A stretch of 64,000 nt of DNA from CAKRJP01 sp963589425 (GTDB taxonomy: Bacteria > Bacillota > Clostridia > Lachnospirales > Lachnospiraceae): assembly GCA_963589425.1 (NCBI GenBank), contig CAVAKZ010000005.1, forward strand, positions 17,336 through 81,335, written 5' to 3'. The translations under genes and the position numbers were made by a program. The notes beneath the pieces were generated by a model, which did no database searches, was not told the DNA's origin, and saw nothing but the letters and a program-made list of their open reading frames with translations. Of the stretch, positions 42,820-51,689 are shown piece by piece (position 1 is the first letter of the stretch; each line of letters begins with the position of its first letter).

Positions 42820-44235
42820 ATGGCAGAAATAGAAAAGAAACCAATTAAGATTACAGAAACCGTTTTGCGTGATGCGCATCAGTCTCTGATCGCTACACGT
42901 TTGACTACAGAACAGATGCTTCCTATCGTAGATAAGATGGATAAGGTTGGTTATCATTCTGTAGAGTGTTGGGGAGGCGCTACCTTTGATGCTTCTCTTA
43001 GATTCTTAAAGGAAGATCCATGGGAGAGACTTCGTAAGTTTCGTGATGGATTTAAGAATACAAAATTACAGATGTTATTCCGTGGACAGAATATCTTAGG
43101 ATACCGTCCATATGCAGATGATGTAGTTGAGTACTTCGTACAGAAGTCCGTTGCAAACGGAATTGATATTATCCGTATTTTCGATTGCTTGAACGATCTA
43201 CGTAACCTGCAGACGGCTGTAACTGCAGCAAACAAAGAAGGCGCTCATGCTCAGGTTGCCTTGTCTTATACTCTTGGAGATGCTTACACTACAGAGTATT
43301 GGGTAGAGAAGGCTAAAAAGGTTGAGGAGATGGGTGCAAACTCTATCTGCTTAAAGGATATGGCTGGACTTCTTCTTCCATACCGTGCAACAGAACTTAT
43401 TGGAGCATTGAAGGATGCGGTAGATATCCCGATTCAGCTTCATACCCACTACACTTCAGGTGTTGCTTCTATGACTTACTTAAAGGCAGTAGAAGCTGGT
43501 GTTGATGTAATTGATACAGCAATGTCACCATTTGCCCTTGGAACTTCTCAGCCTGCAACAGAGGTTATGGTTGAGACCTTTAAGGGGACTCCTTATGATA
43601 CTGGTTTTGATCAGACTTTATTAGCTGAGATTGCTGATTACTTCAGACCGATTAGAGATGATGCTCTTGATTCAGGATTATTGAATCCTAAGAACATGGG
43701 AGTTAATATTAAGACTCTTCTTTACCAGGTACCTGGTGGAATGTTGTCGAACCTTACTTCTCAGCTTGCTGAGCAAGGAGCAGAAGACAAGTTCTACGAT
43801 GTATTAGAGGAAGTTCCGAAGGTTCGTAAAGATCTTGGTGAGCCACCGCTTGTAACACCTTCTTCACAGATCGTTGGTACCCAGGCTGTATTCAACGTTC
43901 TTATGGGAGAGCGTTATAAGATGGCAACAAAAGAAACTAAGGATATCTTAAGCGGTAAGTATGGTGAGACTGTTAAACCTTTCAATGAAGAGGTTAAGAA
44001 GAAGGTGTTGCCGGCAGACGCTGAGATTATCACTTGTCGTCCGGCAGACTTGATCCCGGATGAGTTAGATACTCTTCGTGACGAGTGCGCACAGTGGATC
44101 GAGCAGGATGAGGATGTGCTTTCTTATGCATTGTTCCCACAGGTTGCTACTGATTTCTTCAAGTATCGTGAAGCTCAGGAGACAAAGGTGGATCAGACAG
44201 TTGCTGACACAGAAAATGGAAGTTATCCTGTATAA
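42820..44235 (+). CDS. oadA: Oxaloacetate decarboxylase alpha / transcarboxylase 5S-like carboxyltransferase
   Basis: DRE-TIM metallolyase of 471 residues, homologous to the carboxyltransferase domain of pyruvate carboxylase. It has the N-terminal ETVLRDAHQSLIATR, ECWGGATFD, the metal site LHTHYTSG with carbamylated Lys in ICLKDMAGLL, and the PYC_OADA conserved C-terminal part. It lacks the C-terminal biotin domain of true OadA, so it must use the separate carrier at 41226-41594. ATG at 42820 is chosen because CAGGAGGG lies just before it. Together with the first gene of the operon it resembles the 5S and 12S subunits of methylmalonyl-CoA carboxytransferase. Confidence 0.92.
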   Translation: MAEIEKKPIKITETVLRDAHQSLIATRLTTEQMLPIVDKMDKVGYHSVECWGGATFDASLRFLKEDPWERLRKFRDGFKNTKLQMLFRGQNILGYRPYADDVVEYFVQKSVANGIDIIRIFDCLNDLRNLQTAVTAANKEGAHAQVALSYTLGDAYTTEYWVEKAKKVEEMGANSICLKDMAGLLLPYRATELIGALKDAVDIPIQLHTHYTSGVASMTYLKAVEAGVDVIDTAMSPFALGTSQPATEVMVETFKGTPYDTGFDQTLLAEIADYFRPIRDDALDSGLLNPKNMGVNIKTLLYQVPGGMLSNLTSQLAEQGAEDKFYDVLEEVPKVRKDLGEPPLVTPSSQIVGTQAVFNVLMGERYKMATKETKDILSGKYGETVKPFNEEVKKKVLPADAEIITCRPADLIPDELDTLRDECAQWIEQDEDVLSYALFPQVATDFFKYREAQETKVDQTVADTENGSYPV

Positions 44236-44252
44236 TTAGATTGCAAAATAAC

Positions 44253-44290
44253 AAAAGACATGGCCCGAGATGGGCTGTGTCTTTTCTTGT
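44253..44290 (+). terminator. Terminator of the decarboxylase operon
   Basis: AAAAGACA-TG-GCCC pairs with GGGC-TG-TGTCTTTT across a 2x2 internal loop, followed by CTTGTTT. Confidence 0.8.
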
Positions 44291-44376
44291 TTCATGAGAA
44301 AGTGTGCCCTGTAAAACAAGATGGTATTGCCGGGATTCTTTCTTTTTGTACTTTCTTTTTATTCTTAGGAATTGAG

Positions 44377-44405
44377 TTGAATTCTGAATAATCAAGCTAT
44401 ATAAT
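44377..44405 (+). promoter_or_regulatory. Promoter of the RpiR regulator gene
   Basis: TTGAAT (44377-44382), 17-nt spacer, TATAAT (44400-44405); about 96 nt before the ATG. Confidence 0.75.
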
Positions 44406-44501
44406 AAAAAATAGTGAGCCTTAAAAATCTTAAAAGATTTAAAAAGATAAGGATAAATTTATGCCATATTATTGGCTTTGCATAATAAAAGGAATTAAAT
44501 A

Positions 44502-45401
44502 ATGAATAACAATAATGAGCTGTTAAAACGAATCGAAGAAAAATACAAAAGCTTTAGTAAGGGACAAAAGAAGCTGGCAGATTATATCCAGGAAAACTAT
44601 GATAAGGCAGCCTTCCTTACTGCTGCAAAGATGGGTGAGGAAGTCGGAGTCAGTGAATCTACGGTAGTTCGTTTCGCGACAGCCCTAGGTTATGCAGGCT
44701 ATCCGGAGTTTCAGAAGGCTTTAGGAGAAGTGGTTCGAATGAAACTGAATTCCATACAACGTATGGAAGTGACCTATGGGAGAATCAGCCGAGGGGAAAT
44801 CCTTACTTCTGTGCTGCAGTCGGATATTGACAAGATCAAACAGACTATGCAGTCTATTGATCATGAAAACTTTGATATGGCTGTGGATACCATTTTAAAT
44901 GCAAAAAAAATATATATTGTGGGAATTCGAAGTTGTGCACCTTTGGCCAATTTCCTGGCATTTTACTTAAACATGGTAAGGGATAATGTGATTCCTGTAA
45001 GCACCAACAGTGCCAGTGAAATCTTTGAGCAGCTGATCCGTATCGGGGAGGAAGATGTTATTATCGGCATTAGTTTTCCAAGATATTCCATGAGAACCTT
45101 AAAGGCCTTAGAATTTGCAAGCAATCGCAAGGCAAAGGTGATTACCCTTACGGACAGTATTCATTCTCCTATGACCATTTATTCTTCCTGCAATTTGATC
45201 GCAAGAAGCGACATGGCATCTATTGTAGATTCCTTGGTAGCACCTTTAAGTGTAATTAATGCCCTGGTAGTTGCTCTTTGCATGAAAAGACAAGATGAGG
45301 TTGTAGAGACCCTAGAGAGCATGGAACAAATTTGGGATGAATACCAGGTGTACAGCAAAGATGAACTTGATATGGTAAAAGATAAAGTGGAATTAACATA
45401 A
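44502..45401 (+). CDS. MurR/RpiR-family transcriptional regulator
   Basis: A 299-residue regulator. The N-terminal HTH_6 domain (about 1-77) contains KMGEEVGVSESTVVRFATALGYAGYPEFQKAL. The C-terminal SIS sugar-phosphate isomerase fold (about 125-270) shows IYIVGIRSCAPLANFLAFYL and IIGISFPRYSMRTLKALEFA. Regulators of this family respond to phosphosugars. No sugar gene is adjacent and the downstream genes are housekeeping, so its target cannot be named. It follows its own promoter and lies 26 nt before the flavoprotein gene. Confidence 0.88.
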   Translation: MNNNNELLKRIEEKYKSFSKGQKKLADYIQENYDKAAFLTAAKMGEEVGVSESTVVRFATALGYAGYPEFQKALGEVVRMKLNSIQRMEVTYGRISRGEILTSVLQSDIDKIKQTMQSIDHENFDMAVDTILNAKKIYIVGIRSCAPLANFLAFYLNMVRDNVIPVSTNSASEIFEQLIRIGEEDVIIGISFPRYSMRTLKALEFASNRKAKVITLTDSIHSPMTIYSSCNLIARSDMASIVDSLVAPLSVINALVVALCMKRQDEVVETLESMEQIWDEYQVYSKDELDMVKDKVELT

Positions 45402-45427
45402 GGCGGAATTAGCATAAGGAATAAATT

Positions 45428-46679
45428 ATGAGTAAAGTACTGGTGGTTGGAGGCGGAGCCTCTGGGATGTTTGCGGCTATATGGGCGGCAAGAAGGGGGC
45501 ATAGGGTTTCCCTATATGAAAAAAATGATCGATTGGGACGAAAGCTTTTTATTACAGGGAAGGGGCGCTGTAATATTACAAATGCCTGCGATGATATAGA
45601 AGTATTATTCCAATCTGTCACATCAAATCCCAAATTTCTTTATAGTGGATTTTATGGATTTACCAATCAGGATGCTATTGCCTTTTTTGAAGAATTAGGG
45701 GTTGATACCAAGGTTGAAAGGGGAGATCGGGTTTTTCCTGCATCGGATCATTCTTCAGATGTGATTCGCGGCATGGAAAGGGAATTGAAGCGTCTTGGAG
45801 TGGAAATTCATTTGCAGACAAGGATAATTGCTATAGAAAGCAAGGGAGATGAGTTTTCCCGAATCTGTTTAGAAGATGGTCATATGGTGGAGGGGGATGC
45901 TTGTATTGTAGCCACCGGTGGCTTATCCTATCCGAATACAGGGTCAACGGGAGACGGCCTGAAATTTGCAAAAAAAATGGATCTGCAAGTTACTGAATGC
46001 ATGCCGGCCCTAGTGCCAATGACTACAGAGGAATCTTGGGTTCCCTCTTTGCAAGGTCTTTCCCTTCGAAATGTAAATGTGCAGATTTTTGATAAAAAGA
46101 AAAAACTTTATGATGAATTTGGGGAAATGCTTTTTACTCATTACGGGGTTAGCGGCCCTTTGATTCTAAGCGCCAGCAGCTATGTTGGAAAAAAACTGAA
46201 GGACCATTCTTTGAAGATGTTAATTGATCTAAAGCCTGCTCTCTCAGAGGACCAGCTGGATCGCCGCCTGCTTAGGGAATTTGAAGAAAATAAAAATAAA
46301 CAATTTCACAATTCCATCGGAGGCCTCTTCCCTTCTAAGTTAGTTCCGGTAATGCTGGAACTTAGTGGAATCGATCCTTATAAAAAAGTCAATGTGATTT
46401 CAAAAGAAGAGCGTCAAAAATTTGCATACTTAATTAAGCATTTGGAAGTTACCCTAACANNNNNNNNNNACCCTAACAGGGCTTAGAGATTATAATGAAG
46501 CGATTATTACAAAAGGTGGCATTAAAGTAAAGGAAATTGATCCGAAAACCATGGAGGCTAAAAAAGTATCAGGTCTTTATTTTGTAGGTGAGGTCTTGGA
46601 CCTTGATGCCTTGACAGGGGGATTTAATCTTCAGATTGCCTGGTCCACAGCCTATGCTGCAGGGATAAGTATTCCTTAA
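45428..46679 (+). CDS. BaiN/YhiN-family NAD(P)/FAD-dependent oxidoreductase, interrupted by an assembly gap
   Basis: Flavoprotein of the HI0933/BaiN family. The FAD-binding start is KVLVVGGGASGMFAAIWAARRGH, then KLFITGKGRCNITNA and VATGGLSYPNTGSTGDG. The frame breaks at the 10-N run at 46460-46469. The nine bases ACCCTAACA occur on both sides (46451-46459 and 46470-46478). Removing the Ns and one copy (19 nt) restores a continuous frame reading HLEVTLTGLRDYNEA, then GGIKVKEIDPKTMEAK and GEVLDLDALTGGFNLQIAWSTAYAAG, exactly the family C-terminus. The true product is therefore about 410 residues and intact. Substrate unknown; a bile-acid role is known only for some relatives. Confidence 0.9.
46460..46469. 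other. Assembly gap (10 N) with duplicated flanks
   Basis: Ten undetermined bases between two copies of ACCCTAACA. This is a scaffold join of overlapping contig ends and not a biological insertion. Confidence 0.95.
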
Positions 46680-46732
46680 TAAAGTAGTAGGAAGCTTTAA
46701 GATTTTTGTGTATGACATTAGGGAGAAAAATA

Positions 46733-47332
46733 ATGAATTGGAAATATAAGGTTGAATATGTAGAATCGGAAAAAACAATTGCAGATATGTTCAAGATTCA
46801 CAAGATTCGAGAATTGAATCTTTCTGTAAAGGTTCTTCCGGTTTGTCTTTTGATCATCGGTTTGTATGTAAGCTGGAGAGCCGGCTATGCCACAGGAAAG
46901 CAGGGGAATATTATTATATTCTGGATCGGATTTTGTCTGGTGTCCCTGCTTATGTTTGGTTTGGGAGAATTATATAAAAGGTATTTTGGAACTTCGGGAA
47001 GTATAGCTTTGGCAGACCAGAAGGCCAAAGAAATCTATGCCAAAAGAAAAAAGCTTGGAGAAGTTCGGGTGGAATTTCGATTCTATGAAGATTATTTAGA
47101 GTCTAGATCAAAGATGAATAATGTAAAGGCCTACTATGTAAATGTCCCTTCTATGTTTGAGTCCAAGGATATGATTGCTTTCACGGTGCTTACTGAAAAT
47201 AATCAGAAGCAGCTTTACGGAATCCCAAAGGATGCTATTGGTCGCTGCAACATAGATTTGGAAGAAATGAAGTCTTGGATGGAAGAAAAATGCAGTAGCG
47301 CAAGGAAGGGTTTTGTCCCCTTGGATTGTTAA
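46733..47332 (+). CDS. YcxB-like membrane protein
   Basis: A 199-residue protein with a short N-terminal soluble segment (MNWKYKVEYVESEKTIADMFKIH), two transmembrane helices (about 38-56 and 66-86) and a C-terminal YcxB-like domain (about 115-190) with EFRFYEDYLES and a run resembling AFTVLTENNQKQLYGIPKDAI. Function is unknown. The ATG at 46733 is chosen because AGGGAG is 7 nt upstream; the frame also has a weak TTG at 46706. It lies between the flavoprotein gene and cmk on the same strand. Confidence 0.75.
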   Translation: MNWKYKVEYVESEKTIADMFKIHKIRELNLSVKVLPVCLLIIGLYVSWRAGYATGKQGNIIIFWIGFCLVSLLMFGLGELYKRYFGTSGSIALADQKAKEIYAKRKKLGEVRVEFRFYEDYLESRSKMNNVKAYYVNVPSMFESKDMIAFTVLTENNQKQLYGIPKDAIGRCNIDLEEMKSWMEEKCSSARKGFVPLDC

Positions 47333-47356
47333 TCAGGATTTGGAGGAAATGATTTT

Positions 47357-48013
47357 ATGGGATATAATATTGCCATCGACGGACCTGCAGGAGCAGGTAA
47401 AAGTACTATTGCCAAATTAGTGGCCAAGGAAAAAGGGTATATATATGTAGATACAGGAGCAATGTATCGTGGCCTGTCTATTTATTTTTTGAATCAGAAT
47501 TTACGGGAGAATGATACAGAAGCTATCATAGACGCTTGCAAATCTGTAGATGTTACTATTTCTTATGAGGATGGTAAACAGCAGGTTCTTGTAAATGGAG
47601 AGAATGTTACAGGAAGACTTCGGCAGGAAGCGGTGGGCAATATGGCTTCCAAGGTATCGGCTATTCCCCAGGTGAGGGAGACCTTGTTGGAATTGCAGCG
47701 TAATCTTGCAAAAACATCCGATGTGATTATGGATGGCCGAGATATCGGTACCTGCATACTTCCTAATGCAGACCTGAAAATTTATCTAACAGCCAGTTCC
47801 TACACTCGGGCCAAGAGAAGATATGATGAGTTGCAGAAAAAAGGGGTTTCCTGTGATCTAAAGGAAATCGAAGAGGATATTAAAGAGAGGGACTATCGTG
47901 ATATGACAAGAAAAGTATCTCCCCTGAAACAGGCAGAGGATGCGATCTTAGTAGATAGTTCGGATATGACTATTGATGAAGTAGTAGAAAAAATTATAAG
48001 CTACTGCAAATAA
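47357..48013 (+). CDS. cmk: (d)CMP kinase
   Basis: Cytidylate kinase, phosphorylates CMP and dCMP with ATP. The 218 residues have the P-loop GPAGAGKSTIAKLVA, YVDTGAMYRGLSIYFL, the NMP-binding insert and DGRDIGT, and the lid RRYDELQKKG with ERDYRD. RBS GGAGGAAATG. Followed by ispH and rpsA in the cmk-ispH-rpsA order common in Clostridia. Confidence 0.96.
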   Translation: MGYNIAIDGPAGAGKSTIAKLVAKEKGYIYVDTGAMYRGLSIYFLNQNLRENDTEAIIDACKSVDVTISYEDGKQQVLVNGENVTGRLRQEAVGNMASKVSAIPQVRETLLELQRNLAKTSDVIMDGRDIGTCILPNADLKIYLTASSYTRAKRRYDELQKKGVSCDLKEIEEDIKERDYRDMTRKVSPLKQAEDAILVDSSDMTIDEVVEKIISYCK

Positions 48014-48030
48014 AAGTGAGGAATTATTAT

Positions 48031-48885
48031 ATGAAGGTTATTCTTGCAAAAACTGCCGGTTTTTGTTTCGGGGTAAAAAGAGCAGTTGACACGGTTTATC
48101 AACAGATTAAGGAAAATCCTGATGAAAAGATTTATACCTATGGGCCTATTATCCATAATGATGAGGTGATTAAAGATCTGGAATCGAAAGGTGTTTCGGT
48201 GATTCGTTCTGATGAGGACTTTGATGATCTGACGGAAGGGATTGTAGTTATTAGATCTCATGGAGTCAAGGAGGCGGTCTGTAGAAAAATCCAGGAAAAA
48301 GGTTTGACCTATGTAGATGCTACCTGTCCATTTGTAAAAAAAATACATGGGATTGTTCAACGAGAAAGTAAGGCAGGATCCTACATTTTGATCATAGGCA
48401 ATGAGGAACATCCGGAGGTTCAAGGAATTATTGGCTGGTCAGCCCATAAGGATGTGACTGTAGTTAGGACTACACAAGAGGCAGAAGCCTTTGTTTTGCA
48501 AGACCCATCCAGAAAAATATGCATTGTTTCTCAAACCACATTTAATTACAATAAATTTCAAGAATTAGTTGAAATAATTTCTGAAAAGGGTTATGATATA
48601 CTTGTTTTAAATACGATTTGTAATGCAACAAAAGAACGGCAGGAAGAAGCCGGGGACATTGCAAATAGAGTGGATGCTATGATCGTTATCGGTGATAAAC
48701 ACAGCTCCAATACTCAGAAGTTATTTGAAATCTGTAGAAATGCATGTTTGAATACGTACTATATACAGACACTTGACGATTTGGATTCGAATCAATTAAG
48801 GTCCGTGGAAACAGTAGGTATCACAGCAGGGGCGTCCACGCCCAAGAATATAATTGAGGAGGTTCAAAGAGAATGTCAGAATTAA
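48031..48885 (+). CDS. ispH: 4-Hydroxy-3-methylbut-2-enyl diphosphate reductase
   Basis: Last step of the MEP isoprenoid pathway, making IPP and DMAPP with a 4Fe-4S enzyme. The 284 residues contain the three cluster Cys: C12 in GFCFGVKRA, VDATCPFVKK and NTICNATKERQEEA. Other motifs are TYGPIIHNDEV and TAGASTP. ATG at 48031 is chosen with GTGAGGA upstream; a GTG at 48016 coincides with that Shine-Dalgarno. The last 13 nt overlap rpsA in another frame. In many clostridia ispH and rpsA are one fused gene; here they are separate. Confidence 0.96.
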   Translation: MKVILAKTAGFCFGVKRAVDTVYQQIKENPDEKIYTYGPIIHNDEVIKDLESKGVSVIRSDEDFDDLTEGIVVIRSHGVKEAVCRKIQEKGLTYVDATCPFVKKIHGIVQRESKAGSYILIIGNEEHPEVQGIIGWSAHKDVTVVRTTQEAEAFVLQDPSRKICIVSQTTFNYNKFQELVEIISEKGYDILVLNTICNATKERQEEAGDIANRVDAMIVIGDKHSSNTQKLFEICRNACLNTYYIQTLDDLDSNQLRSVETVGITAGASTPKNIIEEVQRECQN

Positions 48886-49964
48886 CTTTTGAACAGATGT
48901 TGGAAGAGTCTTTGAAGACAATAAGAAATGGAGAAGTGGTAGATGGTACAGTCATCGACGTTAAGCCGGACGAGATCATCTTAAATATAGGCTACAAGGC
49001 TGACGGTATCATTACCCGTAATGAGTACTCTAACGAGTCAGGGTTGGATCTTACAACAGTCGTATCTGTTGGAGATGAGATGAAGGCTAAGGTACTGAAG
49101 GTGAATGATGGAGACGGACAGGTTCTCTTAACATACAAGAGACTTGTAGCAGAGAAGGGCAATGAGAGATTGAAGGAAGCTTTCGAGAACCAGGAAGTAT
49201 TGAAGGCTCCAGTTACTCAGATCCTTGGAGGAGGACTAGGTGTTACAGTTGAGGGCGCAAGAGTATTTATCCCAGCTAGCCTTGTTTCTGATTCTTATGA
49301 GAAGGATCTTAGCAAGTACAAAGATCAGGAGATTGAATTTGTTATTACTGAGTTCAACCCTAGAAGAAACCGTGTAATCGGTGATAGAAAGCAGCTTATG
49401 GTTGCAGAGAGAGCACAGAAGCAGGAAGAACTTCTGTCAAGAATCCAGGTTGGAGACAGAGTACAGGGAGTTGTTAAGAATGTAACTGACTTTGGTGCAT
49501 TCGTTGACCTCGGTGGAGTAGATGGACTTCTTCACATCTCTGAGATGTCTTGGGGACGTGTTGAGAATCCAAAGAAGGTATTCCAGGTTGGTACAGAGCT
49601 GGAAGTTATGATCAAGGATATTCGTGATACCAAGATTGCCCTTAGCTTAAAGTTCCCAGAGTCTAATCCTTGGGCTAATGCTGAAGAGAATTATGCAGTT
49701 GGAACTGTAATCACAGGTAAGGTTGCAAGAATGACAGACTTTGGTGCATTCGTAGAGCTTGCTCCAGGAGTAGATGCATTACTTCATGTTTCACAGATTT
49801 CAAGAGATCATGTAGATAAGCCTTCTGATGTTTTATCTGTAGGACAGGAGATTACAGCTAAGGTTGTAGATCTTAGTGTAGCAGATAAGAAGATTAGTTT
49901 AAGTATGAAAGCTTTGGAGACTACAGATGAGTCTTCTGAAGAAGTTTATGAGGATGCTGAATAA
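48873..49964 (+). CDS. rpsA: 30S ribosomal protein S1 homologue, four S1 domains
   Basis: RNA-binding protein of 363 residues. Four S1 repeats are visible at about 18-88, 103-172, 188-258 and 273-345. The third and fourth contain the typical VTDFGAFVDLGGVDGLLHISEMS and MTDFGAFVELAPGVDALLHVSQIS. E. coli S1 has six repeats, but four is normal for Firmicutes. The C-terminus is acidic (ESSEEVYEDAE). The ATG lies inside ispH with GAGGTTCAAAGAG upstream, so translation is probably coupled. It ends at a strong terminator at 50000. Confidence 0.94.
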   Translation: MSELTFEQMLEESLKTIRNGEVVDGTVIDVKPDEIILNIGYKADGIITRNEYSNESGLDLTTVVSVGDEMKAKVLKVNDGDGQVLLTYKRLVAEKGNERLKEAFENQEVLKAPVTQILGGGLGVTVEGARVFIPASLVSDSYEKDLSKYKDQEIEFVITEFNPRRNRVIGDRKQLMVAERAQKQEELLSRIQVGDRVQGVVKNVTDFGAFVDLGGVDGLLHISEMSWGRVENPKKVFQVGTELEVMIKDIRDTKIALSLKFPESNPWANAEENYAVGTVITGKVARMTDFGAFVELAPGVDALLHVSQISRDHVDKPSDVLSVGQEITAKVVDLSVADKKISLSMKALETTDESSEEVYEDAE

Positions 49965-49999
49965 TCAGTGATTTTCTGGAATTCATATTGATTGGTAAC

Positions 50000-50034
50000 A
50001 AACGCGTTTATGAAAAACATAGACGCGTTTTTTT
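50000..50034 (+). terminator. rpsA terminator
   Basis: AAACGCGT (50000-50007) pairs with ACGCGTTT (50023-50030), extended inside by TATG/CATA, then seven T in a row from 50028. Confidence 0.92.
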
Positions 50035-50346
50035 GATGGATAGGTTTTTGTTATTTTTTAATCCATCTAAAAAGTCTATTGTTAAAAAAAGATCATTTTG
50101 TATAAAAATATTGTATACATAAAAATACAATTAAACATATTGTATAAAAAATAAGAAGAAATTTGTGTATTTGTTTTGATGATAAAAGGAATAGACTACT
50201 CTATAATTGTAGGGAATATATGATTATAAGATCTATCATGATGTTGGGGTTCAAAAATCAGTGCTTTTTTATAAGAAATGATACTGGATTATCTAATCTT
50301 TTAACCCTGATATCATAGTATATAGATAATAAGAAGAGAGGAAGGG
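50035..50346. other. AT-rich region upstream of the rnf operon, 312 nt
   Basis: No open frame. It contains a possible promoter TTGTTA (50079-50084), 16-nt spacer, TATAAA (50101-50106), and three copies of TTGTATA within 50099-50147. Two of these are followed by AAAAA, and one is in inverted relation to TACAA at 50126-50130. There is also a TATAAT at 50212-50217 without a good -35. The later part has weak pairing (GGGTT with AACCC, ATCAGT with ACTGGAT) that could fold the leader. The TTGTATA repeats may be a regulator site. Confidence 0.45.
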
Positions 50347-51672
50347 ATGAAAACAATGGCATTGTTGACATTTAAAGGTGGTATCCATCCCTATGATGGA
50401 AAAGACCTGGCAAAAGACAAGGCAATCCAGCCCTTAAAACCTAAGGGAGAGCTGGTGTATTTATGTTCTCAACATATTGGTGCGCCGGCTAAACCCATTG
50501 TGGCTGTGGGAGATCATGTCTTAAAAGGCCAAAAAATTGCAGAAGCTGGAGGCTTTGTTTCGGCTCCGATTTATGCTTCTGTATCAGGAACAGTTAAAAA
50601 AATTGAGCCCCATCTAAATCCGGCAGGTGGAACTGTTCAGGGAATTGTTGTTGAAAATGATAACTTATACGAGGAAGTAGACTATCCAGAGGCAAAGGCT
50701 CTGACAGATTTAACAAAAGAAGAAATCCTGCAAATGATCGGTGAAGCCGGAGTAGTTGGTATGGGAGGCGCAGGTTTCCCGACAAAAGTCAAATTATCTC
50801 CAAAAGAGCCGGAGAAAATTGATTATATTATTGCCAACTGTGCAGAATGTGAGCCTTATATTACGGCAGACTACCGAAGAATGATGGAGACTCCGGAAAA
50901 ATTAGTAGAAGGAATGCGAATTGTTCTCAGCTTATTTGATAATGCCAAGGGCATTTTTGGTGTGGAAGACAATAAGCCAGATTGTATTGCAAAATTAAAA
51001 GCACTTACAAAGGATGAGCCCCGCATGGAGGTGCTTGCTCTGAAGACCAAGTATCCCCAGGGAGGCGAGCGCCAACTGATCTATGCAACTACAGGAAGGG
51101 CTATTAATTCTTCTATGCTGCCGGCAGATGCTGGATGTGTGGTAGATAATGTAGAGACTTTGATCAATATTTACCGTGCAGTCATTGAAAGAAAGCCTTG
51201 TTTTGAACGTGTGCTGACAGTCAGTGGAGATGCAGTAAAGGAAACTGGCAATTTCTTAGTACCTATTGGAATGAACCAAAAAGAGATTATTGAGGCGGTA
51301 GGTGGATTTAAGGTGGATCCTGAGAAGGTTATTTCCGGTGGTCCTATGATGGGATTTTCTATGTTTAGCCTGGATGTTCCTGTAACCAAGACCTCTTCAT
51401 CTATCCTGTGCTTATCCAAGGATCAGGTTTCTGCAATGAAACCAAGTGCCTGCATTAACTGCGGTCGATGTGTGGGAGTCTGTCCAAGCCGTTTGATTCC
51501 TTCAAGACTTGCAGACTACGCAGAACGAGGTGATCAGGAGAGTTTTACTAAATGTGAAGGTATGGAATGTATGGAGTGTGGTTCCTGCAGCTTTGTATGT
51601 CCGGCAAAGAGACAATTAAAGCAGGCCATTGGTTCTATGCGGAAGATGGTATTAGCAAGTCGTAGAAAATAA
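50347..51672 (+). CDS. rnfC: Rnf complex subunit C
   Basis: Peripheral, NADH-binding subunit of the ferredoxin:NAD+ oxidoreductase, 441 residues. The N-terminal barrel-sandwich region (VGDHVLKGQKIAEAGG, SAPIYASVSGTVK), the NADH/FMN Rossmann part (GEAGVVGMGGAGFPTKVKL) and two 4Fe-4S motifs near the C-terminus (CINCGRCVGVCP and CMECGSCSFVCP) are all present. It starts the operon rnfCDGEAB, the standard clostridial order. RBS GAGAGGAAGGG. The complex links ferredoxin oxidation to ion export at the membrane. Confidence 0.97.
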   Translation: MKTMALLTFKGGIHPYDGKDLAKDKAIQPLKPKGELVYLCSQHIGAPAKPIVAVGDHVLKGQKIAEAGGFVSAPIYASVSGTVKKIEPHLNPAGGTVQGIVVENDNLYEEVDYPEAKALTDLTKEEILQMIGEAGVVGMGGAGFPTKVKLSPKEPEKIDYIIANCAECEPYITADYRRMMETPEKLVEGMRIVLSLFDNAKGIFGVEDNKPDCIAKLKALTKDEPRMEVLALKTKYPQGGERQLIYATTGRAINSSMLPADAGCVVDNVETLINIYRAVIERKPCFERVLTVSGDAVKETGNFLVPIGMNQKEIIEAVGGFKVDPEKVISGGPMMGFSMFSLDVPVTKTSSSILCLSKDQVSAMKPSACINCGRCVGVCPSRLIPSRLADYAERGDQESFTKCEGMECMECGSCSFVCPAKRQLKQAIGSMRKMVLASRRK

Positions 51673-51689
51673 AAAAGAGGTGATTAAAG

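Noticed and set aside
45428..46486. Frameshifted flavoprotein pseudogene
   Set aside because: The break coincides with the N-gap and the duplicated 9-mer; removing the 19 extra bases restores the frame.
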